This document shows, piece after piece, positions 8,850-16,711 of a DNA stretch of 64,000 bases. The translations under genes and the position numbers were made by a program. Under the pieces are notes generated by a model that did no database searches, was not told the DNA's origin, and worked only from the letters and a program-made list of their open reading frames with translations. The stretch's first letter is position 1. Every line of letters starts with the position of its first letter. Origin of the DNA: Salipiger pallidus (GTDB lineage: Bacteria > Pseudomonadota > Alphaproteobacteria > Rhodobacterales > Rhodobacteraceae); assembly GCF_014643635.1 (NCBI RefSeq), contig NZ_BMJV01000009.1, forward strand, positions 1 through 64,000. The letters are read 5' to 3'.

Positions 8850-9464
8850 TCATTGCGCAAAAAAGACTTCAGGCGCTTTCATCCCGGGCAAGACGCGCAT
8901 CCGGTCCGCCCAATGGGCCATGACGTCCGAGGGGGCGACGCCTGCGTCGTCCAGCCATTGGACATAGCCCCACACGGCGCAATCTCCGATCCCCGGGGCG
9001 CGTCCGTGCAGGAAGGGTTCATCGCCGATCAGCCGGTCGAAATTGGCGCGATCCACCTCGTAGCGCGCCATCAGCCAAGCCACCACATCACCGGACAGCC
9101 CCGCCGAGCCGCTGCGTCGCGCTTCCTTAAGTTGCGGCAGGCACATGCCGATGCGGTTGGCTTCCCACATCAGGATCTCACGGCCGCGCCGGAGCCCCTC
9201 GGGCGTGTCTCCGCCCAGCAGGGCAAAGCGCTGTGCCAGTTCCATAAGGATTGCGCCGGACTGGAACACCGCCGCGCCATCCAGCAACAGCACCGGCACT
9301 TCGGCGAAGGGGCTGACCTTGAGGAATGTGGCAAGGCGGGTTTCGGGGGCGGCCCAAATGTCGATGACGGTGGTCGCATGGGGCAGGTCCGCAAGCGACA
9401 GGGCGAGCGCCACTTTGCAGGCGTGGCCGCTGTCGGGGTGGCCGTAGAGGTGCAGGTCAGGCAT
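8850..9464 (-). CDS. Glutathione S-transferase family protein
   Basis: 204-aa protein with an N-terminal thioredoxin-fold domain (LHLYGHPDSGHACKVALAL at the start, then SPFAEVPVLLLDGAAVFQSGAIL carrying the cis-Pro and the E/QS glutathione-contact motif, residues ~50-68) and an all-helical C-terminal domain. The ATG at 9464 is chosen because it begins the GST fold and has GGAG 7 bases upstream, although an open frame extends further. It appears monocistronic. Exact substrate is unknown. Cytosolic detoxification or thiol transfer is the family role. Confidence 0.9.
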   Translation of the reverse strand: MPDLHLYGHPDSGHACKVALALSLADLPHATTVIDIWAAPETRLATFLKVSPFAEVPVLLLDGAAVFQSGAILMELAQRFALLGGDTPEGLRRGREILMWEANRIGMCLPQLKEARRSGSAGLSGDVVAWLMARYEVDRANFDRLIGDEPFLHGRAPGIGDCAVWGYVQWLDDAGVAPSDVMAHWADRMRVLPGMKAPEVFFAQ

Positions 9465-9781
9465 GGGACGTCTCCGCGCATTTCGACAGACCGTCTCGCG
9501 CTTGCACGCGCCGGTCAAGCTGTAGCCGCTGCGCACGAGGGTTAAGCTCCAGCCCCTGAACGCGGGGAAGCACGATACGCGTTTCCTGGCAGGATCACTG
9601 CAGATGCGCAACGGCAGAGCGCACCAGTGCTTCAAAGTTCAGGCAGGCGAGAGCAGGTCCAGTTCTGGGGCCAAGGATGCCCCGGTCGGGGACGCGCCCC
9701 CTTTCTATCCCCCGGGAGCCTTGCCGGAAGGAAGGGCGCCCTTCCCTCGGGCCATCCATGACAAGCGCGGGCCTAGGGGTG
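9465..9781. other. Intergenic region, no gene recognised
   Basis: No coding sequence is supported here. A perfect 16-bp palindrome GGAAGGGCGCCCTTCC lies at 9730-9745, about 35 bases downstream of the decayed yoeB on its own strand. It may be a hairpin ending that transcript. The stretch near 9465-9600 presumably carries the GST promoter, but no clear -35/-10 pair was found. Confidence 0.4.
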
Positions 9782-10030
9782 CTAACGGCATTGCGCGATT
9801 TCAAGCTGTTGGGTCGGCCCCTCCCCCTGCTCGCGATAGACCAGCCGGTGCTCGGCGGTGATGCGGCGAGGCCAGAAGCCGGACAGATTGCCCTTGAGCG
9901 GTTCGGGCTTGCCTGTGCCTTCGTAAGGGTGGCGCAGGCATTCCTCGATCAGACGGCTCAGCCGCTTGAACTGCTGACGGTCCTTTTCCTGCCAGTAGCG
10001 GTGATCAGCCCACCCGCGGTTCTAGAACAC
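9782..10030 (-). pseudogene. yoeB: Inactivated YoeB/Txe-type toxin
   Basis: The frame encodes WADHRYWQEKDRQQFKRL..., IEECLRHPYEGTGKPEPLKG, LSGFWPRRITAEHRLVY and ends IAQCR. This is the RelE-fold mRNA interferase YoeB/Txe. Two defects are visible. The natural GTG start (10030, inside the antitoxin gene as usual) is followed at codon 3 by TAG (10022-10024). The normal CRYHY ending is cut to CR by another TAG (9782-9784), removing the terminal His-Tyr pair that YoeB catalysis needs. It is therefore very likely inactive. It overlaps the end of the antitoxin gene, as in intact yefM-yoeB pairs. Confidence 0.82.
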
Positions 10031-10285
10031 CGGTTTCACTGTCGAGGTCCACTTCGATGCCGCCATCGGCATCCAGTTCGGCAACCGCATCGCGCAGCCG
10101 GGCGGCGTTCTTCGGCGAGGACAGCAGGTGCAGCATGGTCTGGATCTCATCCCATTCCTCCTGCGCGACCATCGCCACGCCTTCACAGCCAGTGCGCGGG
10201 ATTACCAGTTCCTCGCGATCCTCGACGACCTTGTCCATCGCCTTGGCCAGCCGTTGCGGGCCTCGGTATAGGTCATGACCTTCAT
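10005..10285 (-). pseudogene. yefM: YefM/Phd-type antitoxin, frameshifted
   Basis: The N-terminus MKVMTYTEAR (start 10285) is in one frame and RLAKAMDKVVEDREELVIPR onwards is in another. One base is missing near 10256-10262 (GCCCGCAACGG for expected GCCCGGCAACGG). The rest (DREELVIPRTGCEGVAMV, EEWDEIQTMLHLLSSPKNAARL) fits the YefM antitoxin, which binds DNA through the N-terminal half and YoeB through the C-terminal half. A shorter protein from the internal ATG at 10238 would lack the DNA-binding strand. With the broken toxin next to it, the module is a relic. Confidence 0.82.
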
Positions 10286-10319
10286 GGCAAGCTTCACCCG
10301 CGTGATCGCTTCAACAGAA

Positions 10320-10344
10320 AAGGGGGGCCGTGATGGCCCCCCTT
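10320..10344 (-). terminator. Terminator of the erythritol ABC operon
   Basis: A perfect 10-bp stem (AAGGGGGGCC / GGCCCCCCTT, GTGAT loop on the plus strand) lies 23 bases past the binding-protein stop. On the minus strand it is followed by TTTTCTG. Confidence 0.85.
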
Positions 10345-10366
10345 CCCTTTGCCGGTTCGCACCAGA

Positions 10367-11317
10367 TCAGGAGGACGTGTCCAGAACGAACGGGCCGGTG
10401 TAGTTGTCGACGTTGGAGCTGTCGATCAGCAGGCAGTCGAAGAGCTGCTTTTCCTCGGCCACGGCCAGCTCGCCATTCTTGATGAAGTGGTCTGCCTGGC
10501 GGACGGCTTCTTCGGCGAAGACGGCGACCGGCTGCAGGACGGTATAGCTCAGTTCGCCTGCGCGCACCGCGTCCACCGCATCGGGAGAGCCGTCAAAGCC
10601 GCCGACGATCTTGCCCTCGAGCGCGCCGGCCTCTTTTAGGGCGGCGATGGCCCCCAGCGCCATTTCGTCATTGCCCGAGATCACGCCCGAGATGTCGGGG
10701 TTGGCCTGCAGCATGGACTGCATCTTGGAGTACCCTTGGGTGCGGTCCCAGTTGGCCACTTCCTGTGCCTTCTTCTCGAGATCGGGGTACTGGCTCAGCA
10801 CGGTTTCGAAGCCGTTCGACCGGGTCTGGGCGTTGTTGTCCGACGGCGCGCCGAAGAGTTCCACGTAGGTACCTTCGCCGCCGATGGCCTCGACCCATGC
10901 CATGGCGCCAAGCGCCGCGCCCTGGGCGTTGTTCGACACCAGCTGCGCCTTGGCGAGACCGGCTTCGTTGATCTCGGCGTTGACGAGGAAGACCGGAATG
11001 CCCGCGTCCACGGCCTTGCGCACCGCGCCGACCGAACCGTCCGCGTTGGCCGGGTCGAGGATGATGGCGACCGCTTCGTTGGTGATCGCGGTGTCGATGA
11101 GGTTGCTTTCGGTGTTGGTGTCACCGGTGTGCGCCGACACGTTCGCGGTGTAGCCCAGTTCCTCGGCGGTGGCCTTGGCGACTTCGCCTTCGGTGAACCA
11201 GTAGGGGTTCGACGGATCGTTGACGATGATCGAGATCAGGCCGTCCGCCATGGCGGCATTGGCCATGAGCGGGAATGCGGCGACGGATGCGAGGATCAGG
11301 CGACGGGTGAGTTTCAT
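10367..11317 (-). CDS. Periplasmic sugar/polyol-binding protein of the erythritol ABC importer
   Basis: 316-aa type I periplasmic binding protein (ribose-binding fold). A Sec signal peptide MKLTRRLILASVAAFPLMANAAMA is cleaved near residue 24. The family blocks IIVNDPSNPYWFTEGEVAK, IILDPANADGSVGAV, IPVFLVNAEI and VISGNDEMALGAIAAL follow. It is last in a four-gene minus-strand operon with the permease, ATPase and a DUF2291 protein, divergent from eryABC. In rhizobia this transporter type (EryEFG/Mpt) imports erythritol and related polyols. A hairpin separates it from the permease, which may let it be made in excess. Confidence 0.9.
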   Translation of the reverse strand: MKLTRRLILASVAAFPLMANAAMADGLISIIVNDPSNPYWFTEGEVAKATAEELGYTANVSAHTGDTNTESNLIDTAITNEAVAIILDPANADGSVGAVRKAVDAGIPVFLVNAEINEAGLAKAQLVSNNAQGAALGAMAWVEAIGGEGTYVELFGAPSDNNAQTRSNGFETVLSQYPDLEKKAQEVANWDRTQGYSKMQSMLQANPDISGVISGNDEMALGAIAALKEAGALEGKIVGGFDGSPDAVDAVRAGELSYTVLQPVAVFAEEAVRQADHFIKNGELAVAEEKQLFDCLLIDSSNVDNYTGPFVLDTSS

Positions 11318-11377
11318 GGTGAAGTTCCTCCCAATTGGGTTTGGTATGTGCCGGAGAGGCTCCGGCGAGGGTTCGGG

Positions 11378-11399
11378 TGCGGGGTCTCCCTGCCCCGCA
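11378..11399 (-). terminator. Stem-loop between permease and binding-protein genes
   Basis: TGCGGGG pairs with CCCCGCA across an 8-base loop in the 99-base gap. It lacks a T run, so it fits an RNA-stabilising or attenuating hairpin that sets component ratios. Confidence 0.5.
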
Positions 11400-11416
11400 T
11401 CCGCGAATTTCTGGTC

Positions 11417-12451
11417 TCAGCGGCCCTTGGAGCCGTACTGCAGGCTGTTGAGCAGCACCGCGAGCACGATCACCGCGCCGGTGAAGACGGTCTGCCAGTA
11501 GGCCGAGACGCCGATGATCACGAGCCCGTCCGACAGAAAGCCGATGACGAAGGCCCCCAGCATGGTGCCGCGCACGTTGCCGCGTCCACCGGTCAGGGCC
11601 GCGCCGCCGATCACCACCGCCGCGATGGCGGTCAGTTCATAGGTGGTGCCTGCGGTGGGCCCGGCGGAGGTCAGCTGCGAGCTCAGGACCAGCCCGGCGA
11701 TGGCGGCGCAGATGCCCGACAGCACGTAGACCGAGATCTTGACGCTGCGGGTCGGCACACCGGACAGCTCGGCTGCACGTTCATTGCCGCCCGAGGCATA
11801 TAGCCAGCGGCCAAAGGCGGTGCGGGCCAGCACGAGGCCGATCACCAGCGCCACGATGGCCAGCACGATGACCCCGATGGGCACGCCGCCGATGCGGTTG
11901 AAACCCAGCCAGTCAAAGCCGGTGTTCCCCAGCGCATCGGAGCCGCCGAGGTTGTTGTACGTCAGGCCATTGGTCATCAGCAGCGCCACGCCGCGCGCCA
12001 CGTAGAGCATGCCCAGGGTGGCGACGAAGGCCGGCACCTTGAAGAAGGCGATGAGCACGCCGTTGATCGCGCCCACGAAGGCCCCGAGGCAGATGGTCAG
12101 CACCACCACCGCCCAGACCGGCGGATAAAGAATGATGCCCGCGCTGGGGATCTCGACCCCCTGCATCAGGTAGCCCGCGATGACCCCCGACAGGCCCAGC
12201 GTGGACCCGACGGACAGGTCGATCCCCCCGTTGAGGATAACCAGCAGCATGCCGATGGCCAGCAGGCCGAAGATCGCCACGTGGCTGGACATGATCAGGA
12301 AGTTGCCGACCGAGAAATAGACCGGCGACAGGATGGAAAAGACGATGATGATCGCGACGAGCGCGAAGAAGGCGCGGCCTTCCAGAAGGATCTTGCCGAT
12401 GTTCATGTTCACTCCACCGCCTGCGGGTTTGCTTGTCGAAATATCCGCCAT
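11417..12451 (-). CDS. ABC importer permease (BPD_transp_2/RbsC type), erythritol
   Basis: 344-aa inner-membrane permease of the ribose/CUT2 class with about ten hydrophobic segments. The family motifs GMLLVILNGGIDLSVGSTLGLSG, ARGVALLMTNG, GRWLYASGGNERAAELSGVPT (coupling region) and AAVVIGGAALTGGRGNVRGTMLGAF are present. Start at 12451 is chosen because GGGAGG lies 7 bases upstream and the ATPase stop is only 11 bases before it. It works with the ATPase at 12463 and the binding protein at 10367. Confidence 0.92.
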   Translation of the reverse strand: MADISTSKPAGGGVNMNIGKILLEGRAFFALVAIIIVFSILSPVYFSVGNFLIMSSHVAIFGLLAIGMLLVILNGGIDLSVGSTLGLSGVIAGYLMQGVEIPSAGIILYPPVWAVVVLTICLGAFVGAINGVLIAFFKVPAFVATLGMLYVARGVALLMTNGLTYNNLGGSDALGNTGFDWLGFNRIGGVPIGVIVLAIVALVIGLVLARTAFGRWLYASGGNERAAELSGVPTRSVKISVYVLSGICAAIAGLVLSSQLTSAGPTAGTTYELTAIAAVVIGGAALTGGRGNVRGTMLGAFVIGFLSDGLVIIGVSAYWQTVFTGAVIVLAVLLNSLQYGSKGR

Positions 12452-12462
12452 GACGGCCTCCC

Positions 12463-14001
12463 TTAATGCACGGCTTCGCCAGAGGCGGCCATGATCTGTT
12501 CTTTGGTTGCGGTATGGTCGAACTCGGCCGAGATCCTGCCCCGGTGCATCACGATGATACGGTGCGCCACGCTCAGGCACTCACCGACCTCGGAGGTCGA
12601 ATAAAGCACCGCCAAACCACGGTTTTTCGCGGTTTCGGCCAGCAGCTTGAACACCTCGGCCTTGGCGCCGATGTCGATGCCGCGCGACGGCTCGTCCAAC
12701 AAGATGACCTCGGGCTGGGTGGCCAACATCTTGCCGATGACAACCTTCTGCTGGTTGCCCCCCGACAGGGACCCGATCATCGCGGCCCCTCCGTCGGTCT
12801 TGACGGTGACTTCGCGGATCGAGTCGTCGACCACCTTCGCCTCGGCCTTGCGCGAGGTGAAAAGCCCCCTGGTGAATGCCCCGATGGACGCCAGCGACAG
12901 GTTCTGACCCACGGTCATGGTCTGCACGAGGCCGTCCTTCTGGCGATCCTCGGGCACCAGCACGAGGCCTGCGTTGATGCGTTCCGCGATCGACAGGCCG
13001 GAAATGTCCTGCCCGTGCAATTTCACCGCGCCGCCGGTGGATTTCAGACGCCCCGCGGCGGTCTCCATCATCTCGGTGCGGCCCGCGCCCATGAGGCCGT
13101 AGATGCAGACGATCTCGCCCGCCTTTACCTCGAGGCTGAGATGATCCACCACGAGGCCATGCCCCGACGGGTCCGGCACGCAGAGGTTTTCCACGCTGAA
13201 GGCCGGCGCGCCCATCTCGGAGGCAGGGGGAGAGCCAAGGTCGAAGTTCTCGCCCACCATGTTGCGCACGATCCACTCGAGGTCGATCTCGGCGCGGGGG
13301 GCATAGGCAGTCATTTCGCCGTCGCGCAGCACGACGGCGTGGTCGGTGATCTCCAGCGCCTCTTCGAGGTGGTGCGAGATGTAGACGATGCTCACGCCCT
13401 TGGCCTTGAGATCGCGGATCACCTTGAACAGCACCTCCACCTCGGAGGCGGACAGGGCGGACGTCGGCTCGTCCATGATCAGGATGCGCGATTTCGCCTG
13501 CAGCGCGCGGGCGATCTCGACGATCTGCTGCTGACCAAGGCGCAGCTCTTCGAGCGGGGTAAGCGGGTCGATGTCCTCTTCCAGCTCCAGCATCAGCTCG
13601 CGGGTGACGCGCTCTTCCTCGGCGAAGTTGACCCCGCGCGCGGTGCGGATTTCCCGCCCCATGAAGATGTTGTCCCGCACGTTCATATTCGGGGCCAGCG
13701 CAAGCTCCTGGTGGATGATCGACACGCCGCGCGCCAGCGCGTCATTGGCACCGTGGAAGGTCACCGGCTCGCCATCGAGGATGATCTCGCCATGGGTGGG
13801 CGTCACGATGCCCGACAGGATCTTCATCAGGGTCGACTTGCCAGCGCCGTTCTCGCCAAAGAGCGTCGTGACCTGACCGCGATGGATGTCGAAGTTGACG
13901 CCCTTGAGCGCCTTCACCGCACCGTAATGCTTGGCCACATCGCGGGCCTTCATCACGACCTCGCCGGTGGTCCCGGTGGAAATGGCCTGATGCACGGTCA
14001 T
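12463..14001 (-). CDS. ABC importer ATPase with two nucleotide-binding domains, erythritol
   Basis: 512-aa sugar ABC ATPase of the RbsA/MglA class. The N-terminal half has Walker A GENGAGKST and Walker B ILIMDEPTSALS. The C-terminal half has a degenerate Walker A (GLMGAGRTEMM), signature SLSGGNQQK and Walker B VILLDEPSRGID. A degenerate second Walker A is normal for the class. The ATG at 14001 overlaps the stop of the DUF2291 gene (ATGA), so that start is used rather than a GTG upstream. It energises import of erythritol or a similar polyol. Confidence 0.93.
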   Translation of the reverse strand: MTVHQAISTGTTGEVVMKARDVAKHYGAVKALKGVNFDIHRGQVTTLFGENGAGKSTLMKILSGIVTPTHGEIILDGEPVTFHGANDALARGVSIIHQELALAPNMNVRDNIFMGREIRTARGVNFAEEERVTRELMLELEEDIDPLTPLEELRLGQQQIVEIARALQAKSRILIMDEPTSALSASEVEVLFKVIRDLKAKGVSIVYISHHLEEALEITDHAVVLRDGEMTAYAPRAEIDLEWIVRNMVGENFDLGSPPASEMGAPAFSVENLCVPDPSGHGLVVDHLSLEVKAGEIVCIYGLMGAGRTEMMETAAGRLKSTGGAVKLHGQDISGLSIAERINAGLVLVPEDRQKDGLVQTMTVGQNLSLASIGAFTRGLFTSRKAEAKVVDDSIREVTVKTDGGAAMIGSLSGGNQQKVVIGKMLATQPEVILLDEPSRGIDIGAKAEVFKLLAETAKNRGLAVLYSTSEVGECLSVAHRIIVMHRGRISAEFDHTATKEQIMAASGEAVH

Positions 14002-14639
14002 TGCACCTGCACCTCGACCGGGGTGACCAGCCACATCTTGGGATTGATGAGCTTGAAGGCCCCGGTGACGGTAATGGTCTTGCCGGTCAGATCGCTGGTG
14101 TCGATGGGGTCGAGCACCTCGGCCTTCATGGCGCGGTTGATGCCCGATCCGGCGTCCTGGTATTCGATCTGGTTCTTGAATTCGCCGAAGGCGATGTCGC
14201 CCGGCGCATCGCGCAGGTCGGTGCCGTTGATGGCGGGGCCGGTCTGGACGCGGATGCGCACGTCCTCGGCGCCCTCCACCGCGACATCGTAGATGCCGCT
14301 CTTGCCCTCGCCCACGGTGCCGGTGAAGGTCACAGGGATCACGGGCATCATGCCGCCGGTGCCGTATTCCTCGGAGGCGGCAGCCTTGTCCTCGGTCAGC
14401 TCGGTATAAAGCGTCGCCGCATCGGGGGCGCGGGCCTTGATGTCATCGCGGATGCGGGGGAACTCTTCGGCACCGAAGGTATCGGGCGAAAACGCCGCGA
14501 CGCGGGCATCCTGTTCGGACCCGATGGTCACCACGGTGGTGTCGATGGCGATGGCAGCCAGAACGGCGATCACGGCAGCGCCGATGACAAGCCCACGCTT
14601 GCCGACGCGCGGTTTCATGGAAATATCGGTGGCACTCAT
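13998..14639 (-). CDS. DUF2291 family protein of polyol ABC operon
   Basis: 213-aa protein with an N-terminal membrane anchor (residues ~15-34, GLVIGAAVIAVLAAIAIDTT) and a periplasmic domain rich in beta strands (VIPVTFTGTVGEGKSGIYDV, LTGKTITVTGAF, MWLVTPVEVQV at the C-terminus). This DUF2291 family is found in CUT2 sugar ABC operons, including the rhizobial erythritol/adonitol transporter. Its molecular role is not established. It is the first gene of the operon and is translationally coupled to the ATPase, which suggests a role in importer assembly or substrate delivery. Confidence 0.85.
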   Translation of the reverse strand: MSATDISMKPRVGKRGLVIGAAVIAVLAAIAIDTTVVTIGSEQDARVAAFSPDTFGAEEFPRIRDDIKARAPDAATLYTELTEDKAAASEEYGTGGMMPVIPVTFTGTVGEGKSGIYDVAVEGAEDVRIRVQTGPAINGTDLRDAPGDIAFGEFKNQIEYQDAGSGINRAMKAEVLDPIDTSDLTGKTITVTGAFKLINPKMWLVTPVEVQVQ

Positions 14640-14918
14640 GGCCTGTCGCTCCTCCCGTCGGGCCCGCTTGGGCCGGTTGTCCTGTCAGGGGAAGATGCGC
14701 GCCCGCGGATGCCCTTGTTGGGGGCATGACGCGGGTGTCCCGCGTGCCGGCCTGTGCCCTGCCCCCGCGTGGGGACCAAAGGCGATCTCCTCCCTCATGC
14801 GATCATCACCGGAATGCGCCCGATTCTGACCACGCCGATCCGCAACACCCTGGCTTGCCTGCCTTTTCCTCCGGAAGACTGGCCAGGTGCTTCGGTTCGT
14901 GCTCATCACCATAACTGA

Positions 14919-14945
14919 AATTTTTTACGTGGGAAGTAAAAAATT
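14919..14945. promoter_or_regulatory. Inverted repeat between the divergent erythritol operons (candidate EryD operator)
   Basis: A perfect 10-bp inverted repeat AATTTTTTAC / GTAAAAAATT with a 7-base spacer lies in the 475-base gap between the ABC operon (start 14639, minus) and eryA (start 15115, plus). It is AT-rich against a ~65% GC background. Position and symmetry fit an operator for the SorC-family regulator encoded at 19241. No gene is seen in the rest of the gap. Confidence 0.6.
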
Positions 14946-15114
14946 ACACTCGACATGGAGCGGGCCTCGGATATGCTGGCACGGCTTTCACGGGGGATCC
15001 CTCGTGGAATCGGCCACACCGGCAGGAGGAGCCGGGGCCTCGATACAGAAGGGAGGAGTCGCATGGCACACGCGCCCTGCGCAGACGACCTGACGCATGC
15101 CTTGGGGGCGCGTC

Positions 15115-16710
15115 ATGTCTGATCGCGACATCATCATCGGAATCGACGCCGGAACCTCGGTCATCAAGGCCGTGGCCTTCAGCACCGATGGCCGCCAGCT
15201 TGGCGCCTCGGCGGTCAAGAACCGCTACACCAGCGGTGCGGGCGGCGCTGTCACCCAGAACATGGACGACACCTGGGCCGACTGCGCGACTGCGCTGCGC
15301 GGTCTTGGGGACAAGATCGACGGGCTCGCCGGGCGCACCGCCGCGCTGGCGGTGACCGCTCAGGGCGACGGCACCTGGCTTGCCGGTGCCGGGGATCGCC
15401 CGGTCGGGGATGCCTGGCTCTGGCTTGATGCCCGCGCCGCCGGGACCACCGCCCAGCTTGCGGCGCAAGGGTCCGATGCAGCGCGGTTTACCGCCACGGG
15501 CACCGCGCTCAACACCTGCCAGATGGGCGCACAGATGGCCCATATGCACCATCACCACCCCGAGCTTCTGGACCGGGCCGAGGTGGCGCTGCATTGCAAG
15601 GACTGGCTTTACCTCAACCTCACCGGGGTCCGGGCCACCGACCCCTCCGAGGCCAGCTTTACCTTCGGCGACTTCCGCAAGCGGCAGTATTCCAATCTCG
15701 TGATTGAGGCGCTTGGCCTCACCTCCCGGCGCCACCTGCTGCCGCAAATCATCGACGGCACGCAAACCACCCACCCCCTGAGCGCTGCCGCCGCCGAGGC
15801 CACCGGCCTTCTGCCGGGCACCCCGGTGTCGCTGGGCTACGTGGACATGGTGATGACTGCGCTAGGGGCCGGAGTGCATACGGGCACAAAAGGCGCGGCC
15901 TGCTCCACCATTGGCTCAACTGGCGTTCACATGCGCGCCGTGCGCGATGACGAAGTGCAGCTCAACGGCCGTTCGGGTTATGTCATCTGCCTGCCCGACG
16001 ACCGCATGGTCACGCAGGTGCAGACCAACATGGCCGCCACGCTCAACATCGACTGGGCGCTGCGCATGGCCGCCGACCTCATGAGCGAAACCGGCCACCC
16101 CCATGATTACGCCGACCTCGTGGCGCGGATCGACGGCTGGCTTGAGCGCTCCGAGCCGGGCGCGCTGCTGTATCAGCCCTACGTCTCCGAGGCGGGCGAA
16201 CGTGGTCCCATGGTGAACCCCAACGCGCGCGCAGGCTTCATCGGGCTGCACGCCGGGCACCGCTTCCCGGACATGATCCGCGCGGTGGTCGAGGGGCTGG
16301 GGATGGCCGCCCGCGATTGCTATGCCGCCATGGGCGACATGCCGCGCGAGCTGCGGCTCACCGGCGGGGCCGCCCGGTCGGGCGCGCTGCGCGGCATCCT
16401 TGCCGCCACCACCGGCGCGCCGGTGCGCGTGTCGGCCCGCGAAGAGGCGGGCGCGGCGGGCTGCGCCATGATGGCCGCCGTCGCCATCGGCGCCTATCCC
16501 GACATGAAATCCTGCGTGGCCGAATGGGTCACGCCCCTGCTGGGTGCCCCCGAGGCCCCCTCCCCTGCCCTGCAACACACCTACGAGGCGCTGTATCCCG
16601 CCTATGCCGAGGCCCGCGAGGCCCTGACCCCGGTCTGGGACCGGCTGGCCGGGACCCGCGCCCCCCACACCACACAAGACGCGCCGAAACAGGCGACCGG
16701 AGGATCCTGA
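15115..16710 (+). CDS. eryA: Erythritol kinase (FGGY family)
   Basis: 531-aa FGGY carbohydrate kinase that phosphorylates erythritol with ATP. IIIGIDAGTSVIKAVAF gives the phosphate-1 loop, and long blocks match Brucella EryA closely (AVTAQGDGTWL, GDAWLWLDARAAG, ALHCKDWLYLNLTGVRATD, SEASFTFG, LGYVDMV.TALGAG, MAATLNIDW, LTGGAARSGALR). The in-frame ATG at 15097 is possible, but 15115 (MSDRDIII) matches the family start. Next gene starts 2 bases after the stop, so eryABC are one unit. Confidence 0.96.
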   Translation: MSDRDIIIGIDAGTSVIKAVAFSTDGRQLGASAVKNRYTSGAGGAVTQNMDDTWADCATALRGLGDKIDGLAGRTAALAVTAQGDGTWLAGAGDRPVGDAWLWLDARAAGTTAQLAAQGSDAARFTATGTALNTCQMGAQMAHMHHHHPELLDRAEVALHCKDWLYLNLTGVRATDPSEASFTFGDFRKRQYSNLVIEALGLTSRRHLLPQIIDGTQTTHPLSAAAAEATGLLPGTPVSLGYVDMVMTALGAGVHTGTKGAACSTIGSTGVHMRAVRDDEVQLNGRSGYVICLPDDRMVTQVQTNMAATLNIDWALRMAADLMSETGHPHDYADLVARIDGWLERSEPGALLYQPYVSEAGERGPMVNPNARAGFIGLHAGHRFPDMIRAVVEGLGMAARDCYAAMGDMPRELRLTGGAARSGALRGILAATTGAPVRVSAREEAGAAGCAMMAAVAIGAYPDMKSCVAEWVTPLLGAPEAPSPALQHTYEALYPAYAEAREALTPVWDRLAGTRAPHTTQDAPKQATGGS

Positions 16711-16711
16711 C

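Noticed and set aside
12466-14292. A long plus-strand open frame (about 600 codons) opposite the erythritol ABC ATPase and DUF2291 genes
   Set aside because: It is the His/Arg/Asp-rich mirror of two well-recognised genes, has no family motif, and results from high GC.
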